A stretch of DNA of 21,618 nucleotides from Candidatus Krumholzibacteriia bacterium (lineage in GTDB: Bacteria; Krumholzibacteriota; Krumholzibacteriia; Krumholzibacteriales; Krumholzibacteriaceae): positions 1-21,618 of the forward strand of contig JAPLKY010000108.1 of the NCBI GenBank assembly GCA_026387805.1, in the 5' to 3' direction. Each line of letters opens with the position of its first letter. The first letter of the stretch is position 1. The notes under the pieces were generated by a model. That model was not told the origin of the DNA, made no database searches, and worked only from the letters and a program-made list of their open reading frames with translations. This document shows positions 20,135-21,618 of the stretch, one piece after another. The position numbers were made by a program, and so were the translations under genes.

Positions 20135-21070
20135 CTATATCTTCTTCAACAGGAACAGGAAGTCCAATCCGAAATCGTGGAGACCCGGAAGGTGCTGAAT
20201 ATTTCCCTGCCAGAAACGAAATCGATAGTACAAATCGCCGCGTCGCTTCCCGTCGGGAATCGCCACTTCGCTCTGCCGCGGCGCTCCCTCGGGCTGCGTC
20301 CTCGGGAAGTAACCCTTCTTCCAATCCGCTTTCCGCGGCAGCACGCCCATGCTTCGAAGTCCGCGCTTCACGCTGTACGTCTCTTCTTTGATCACGTCAA
20401 AGCCGATCTCGTCGAACAGCCTCTTCAGCGTTCTTTCATGAAAGAAGAAGATGTGTCCGTGCTTGCTTCGCGCAGGCAGCTTCTCCTCTCCATAGAAATC
20501 GATCAGATCGCGGCTGTCGACCCGTCCATTTGGAACGGAAAGATGGAATATTCCATCTCGCTTGAGGATGCGGCGGCATTCTCTCAGCACGGTCACGGGT
20601 TTCCGGACATGCTCGTGCAAATTATTGACGTGAACGTAATCGAAATACTCTTCGGGAAAGCGGATATCGGCGATATCACCGTGAAACGCATTCAATCCGA
20701 GCTTCTCCTTTGCATGGCGAATCGCGCTTTCGCCGAAATCAGTTCCGTACACGTCCCACCGGGAATTGTTTTTAATCCCATAGATGAAGAATCCCGTTGC
20801 GCAGCCGACGTCGATGAATCTTCCCGACGATCGCCATCGCGTCAATCGCCTCGCGAACGCCATCCCTTTTCCCTGTTCGCGCCACGGATCGAAATCGAAA
20901 TAGCCCGCGGAATAGAACGTCGCAAGCTGTTCGACCGTCGGGATCGGATCGAAGCGGATCACGCCGCAGCGGGGACATTCGACGAGATCGTACTCGGTTC
21001 CATAGACCAGGGTTACCCTGGCGCGGAACTCCTTTTCCGAAGCGTCGAAGCACACCGGGCAATGTTCCAT
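20135..21070 (-). CDS. Class I SAM-dependent methyltransferase with N-terminal zinc ribbon (311 aa)
   Basis: The start is placed at the ATG at 21068-21070 (MEHCPVCFDASEKEFRARVT), because the zinc ribbon begins there; an AGAGGAAGA lies upstream at a longish spacing. Cysteines 4, 7, 32 and 35 (CPVC and CPRC) form a rubredoxin-like knuckle. Motif I is FIDVGCATGFF (85-95), the acidic post-I residue is in YGTDFGESA (D111), and motif II/III regions are FDYVHVNNLHEHVRKP and GIFHLSVPN. This layout (zinc ribbon, methyltransferase, helical tail) is typical of enzymes in surface-polysaccharide or secondary-metabolite loci that methylate sugars or small molecules. No other glycan genes are adjacent, so the substrate is unknown. 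Confidence 0.88.
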   Translation of the reverse strand: MEHCPVCFDASEKEFRARVTLVYGTEYDLVECPRCGVIRFDPIPTVEQLATFYSAGYFDFDPWREQGKGMAFARRLTRWRSSGRFIDVGCATGFFIYGIKNNSRWDVYGTDFGESAIRHAKEKLGLNAFHGDIADIRFPEEYFDYVHVNNLHEHVRKPVTVLRECRRILKRDGIFHLSVPNGRVDSRDLIDFYGEEKLPARSKHGHIFFFHERTLKRLFDEIGFDVIKEETYSVKRGLRSMGVLPRKADWKKGYFPRTQPEGAPRQSEVAIPDGKRRGDLYYRFRFWQGNIQHLPGLHDFGLDFLFLLKKI

Positions 21071-21172
21071 AGAGCGCCGTCTTCCTCTTCCATCGGATGA
21101 AATAGGCATCGCCGCCGACCCGATTTCGGAAGATCGAATTTTCGGTGAATCATATCGCACGTTCGCAATGAG

Positions 21173-21618
21173 TCATAGGGGATTCGAATTCGCGCCGCGG
21201 GACAGGGTCACATTGACGGCGACCTCATCGATCGCCGCGAGGAGGGTATCGAGCTTGATCGGCTTCGCCAGGTATCCGTCCATTCCGGCGGCGATGCATT
21301 GATCGCGGTCGCTCTTCATCGCATTCGCCGTCAGGGCGATGATGTGAACGTGGGTACCCGTGGTCTTCTCGATTTCACGTATCGCCTGCGTTGCCTCGAA
21401 ACCGTCCATCTCGGGCATCTGCACGTCCATCAGAATCAGGTCGAAGGGGGGCTCGCCCTCCGCCACGAAGACGGCGACCGCTGCCCTGCCGTCTCCGGCG
21501 ACGGTCGCGCCGAAGCCGTGTTTCTCGAGCATGCGGGTGGTCAGCTTCTGGTTGACTGCATTGTCTTCGGCGAGAAGGATCTTCAGCGAGCTCCGCCGCC
21601 CGCGCGGCGCGGGAGGAG
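21173..21618 (-). CDS. C-terminal receiver domain of a hybrid sensor histidine kinase; runs off the right edge
   Basis: The frame is open to the window end, so the apparent start at 21532 is internal. Reading in from the edge: a Pro/Arg/Gly linker, then SLKILLAEDNAVNQKLTTRM, the classic opening of receiver domains attached to hybrid kinases. The acidic pair (AEDN), the phospho-acceptor aspartate in LILMDVQMPEMDG, the threonine in ALTANAM and the lysine in YLAKPIKLD are all present, so the domain should be phosphorylatable. The protein ends shortly after it (TLSRGANSNPL), with no output or Hpt domain behind. The kinase core and any sensor domain lie beyond the window. The stop at 21173 is about 100 bases from the methyltransferase start; no functional link is evident. 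Confidence 0.9.
   Translation of the reverse strand, partial: PPAPRGRRSSLKILLAEDNAVNQKLTTRMLEKHGFGATVAGDGRAAVAVFVAEGEPPFDLILMDVQMPEMDGFEATQAIREIEKTTGTHVHIIALTANAMKSDRDQCIAAGMDGYLAKPIKLDTLLAAIDEVAVNVTLSRGANSNPL

Noticed and set aside
19433..21100. 555-codon open frame on the plus strand
   Set aside because: It is antisense to the methyltransferase and the beta-domain gene; no motif, and it starts within a hairpin.
1..21618. CRISPR array, tRNA, rRNA or insertion sequence
   Set aside because: No regularly spaced direct repeats, no cloverleaf with a CCA-proximal consensus, no rRNA-like blocks and no transposase-like reading frame were found by reading both strands.

Overview
The window is a GC-rich bacterial chromosome segment with Gram-negative-type envelope genes. 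Several features recall uncultivated FCB-type lineages such as Eisenbacteria, Krumholzibacteriota or Latescibacteria: a secreted enzyme ending in a FlgD-like Ig/PNPFN sorting domain, a CBM9-DUF5916 outer-membrane protein, lipoproteins carrying pseudopilin-like 'IDLLPGG...NPFT..TEP' heads, and an HU variant ending RPLKAIKDML. The lineage is inferred from style only; no rRNA or other marker gene is present.

Layout. (a) 1-2.5 kb is a patchy, lower-GC accessory stretch on the minus strand: the N-terminus of a BPTD_3080-type (type III-like) restriction/helicase protein running off the left edge; a 57-aa zinc-ribbon protein behind a near-consensus promoter; an unrecognised 173-aa protein; and a single-gene unit (about 1626-2388) with the anatomy of an integron gene cassette, carrying a HEPN-like R-N-x3-H protein and a 3' attC-like palindrome. 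(b) 2.7-5.4 kb, plus strand: a large secreted heparinase II/III-family enzyme. (c) 5.4-8.6 kb, minus strand: a two-gene unit with an extended -10 promoter, encoding a 795-aa fusion of a trypsin-like protease and a zinc-dependent phospholipase C/P1-nuclease-like domain, followed 33 nt later by a membrane-anchored HEAT-like protein. This is the best candidate for an undescribed system. (d) 8.8-10.1 kb, plus strand: a small two-helix membrane protein (possibly leaderless), bacterioferritin with all metal and heme ligands, and a BrnT (DUF497) toxin gene with an internal deletion beside an intact antitoxin-like gene. (e) 10.2-14.4 kb, plus strand: a tight operon of a beta-barrel-like protein, an FMN-binding-like periplasmic protein, a MacB-type permease, its ATPase and a YtkA/FixH-like secreted protein, closed by a bidirectional terminator. 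(f) 14.4-16.0 kb, minus strand: two tandem paralogous lipoproteins, each with two pseudopilin-like repeats. (g) 16.2-19.3 kb, minus strand: an HU-family protein and a CBM9-DUF5916 outer-membrane protein. (h) 19.4-21.6 kb, minus strand: a secreted-type domain lacking a signal peptide, a zinc-ribbon methyltransferase, and the C-terminal receiver domain of a hybrid histidine kinase running off the right edge.

The operon in (e) reads as one envelope machine: an ABC pair with a periplasmic redox-like partner, a possible metal-binding secreted protein and an outer-membrane component. Regions (a), (c) and the toxin remnant in (d) look like a loose defence/mobile-gene neighbourhood interspersed with housekeeping and surface genes. 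I saw no tRNA, rRNA, CRISPR array or insertion sequence.
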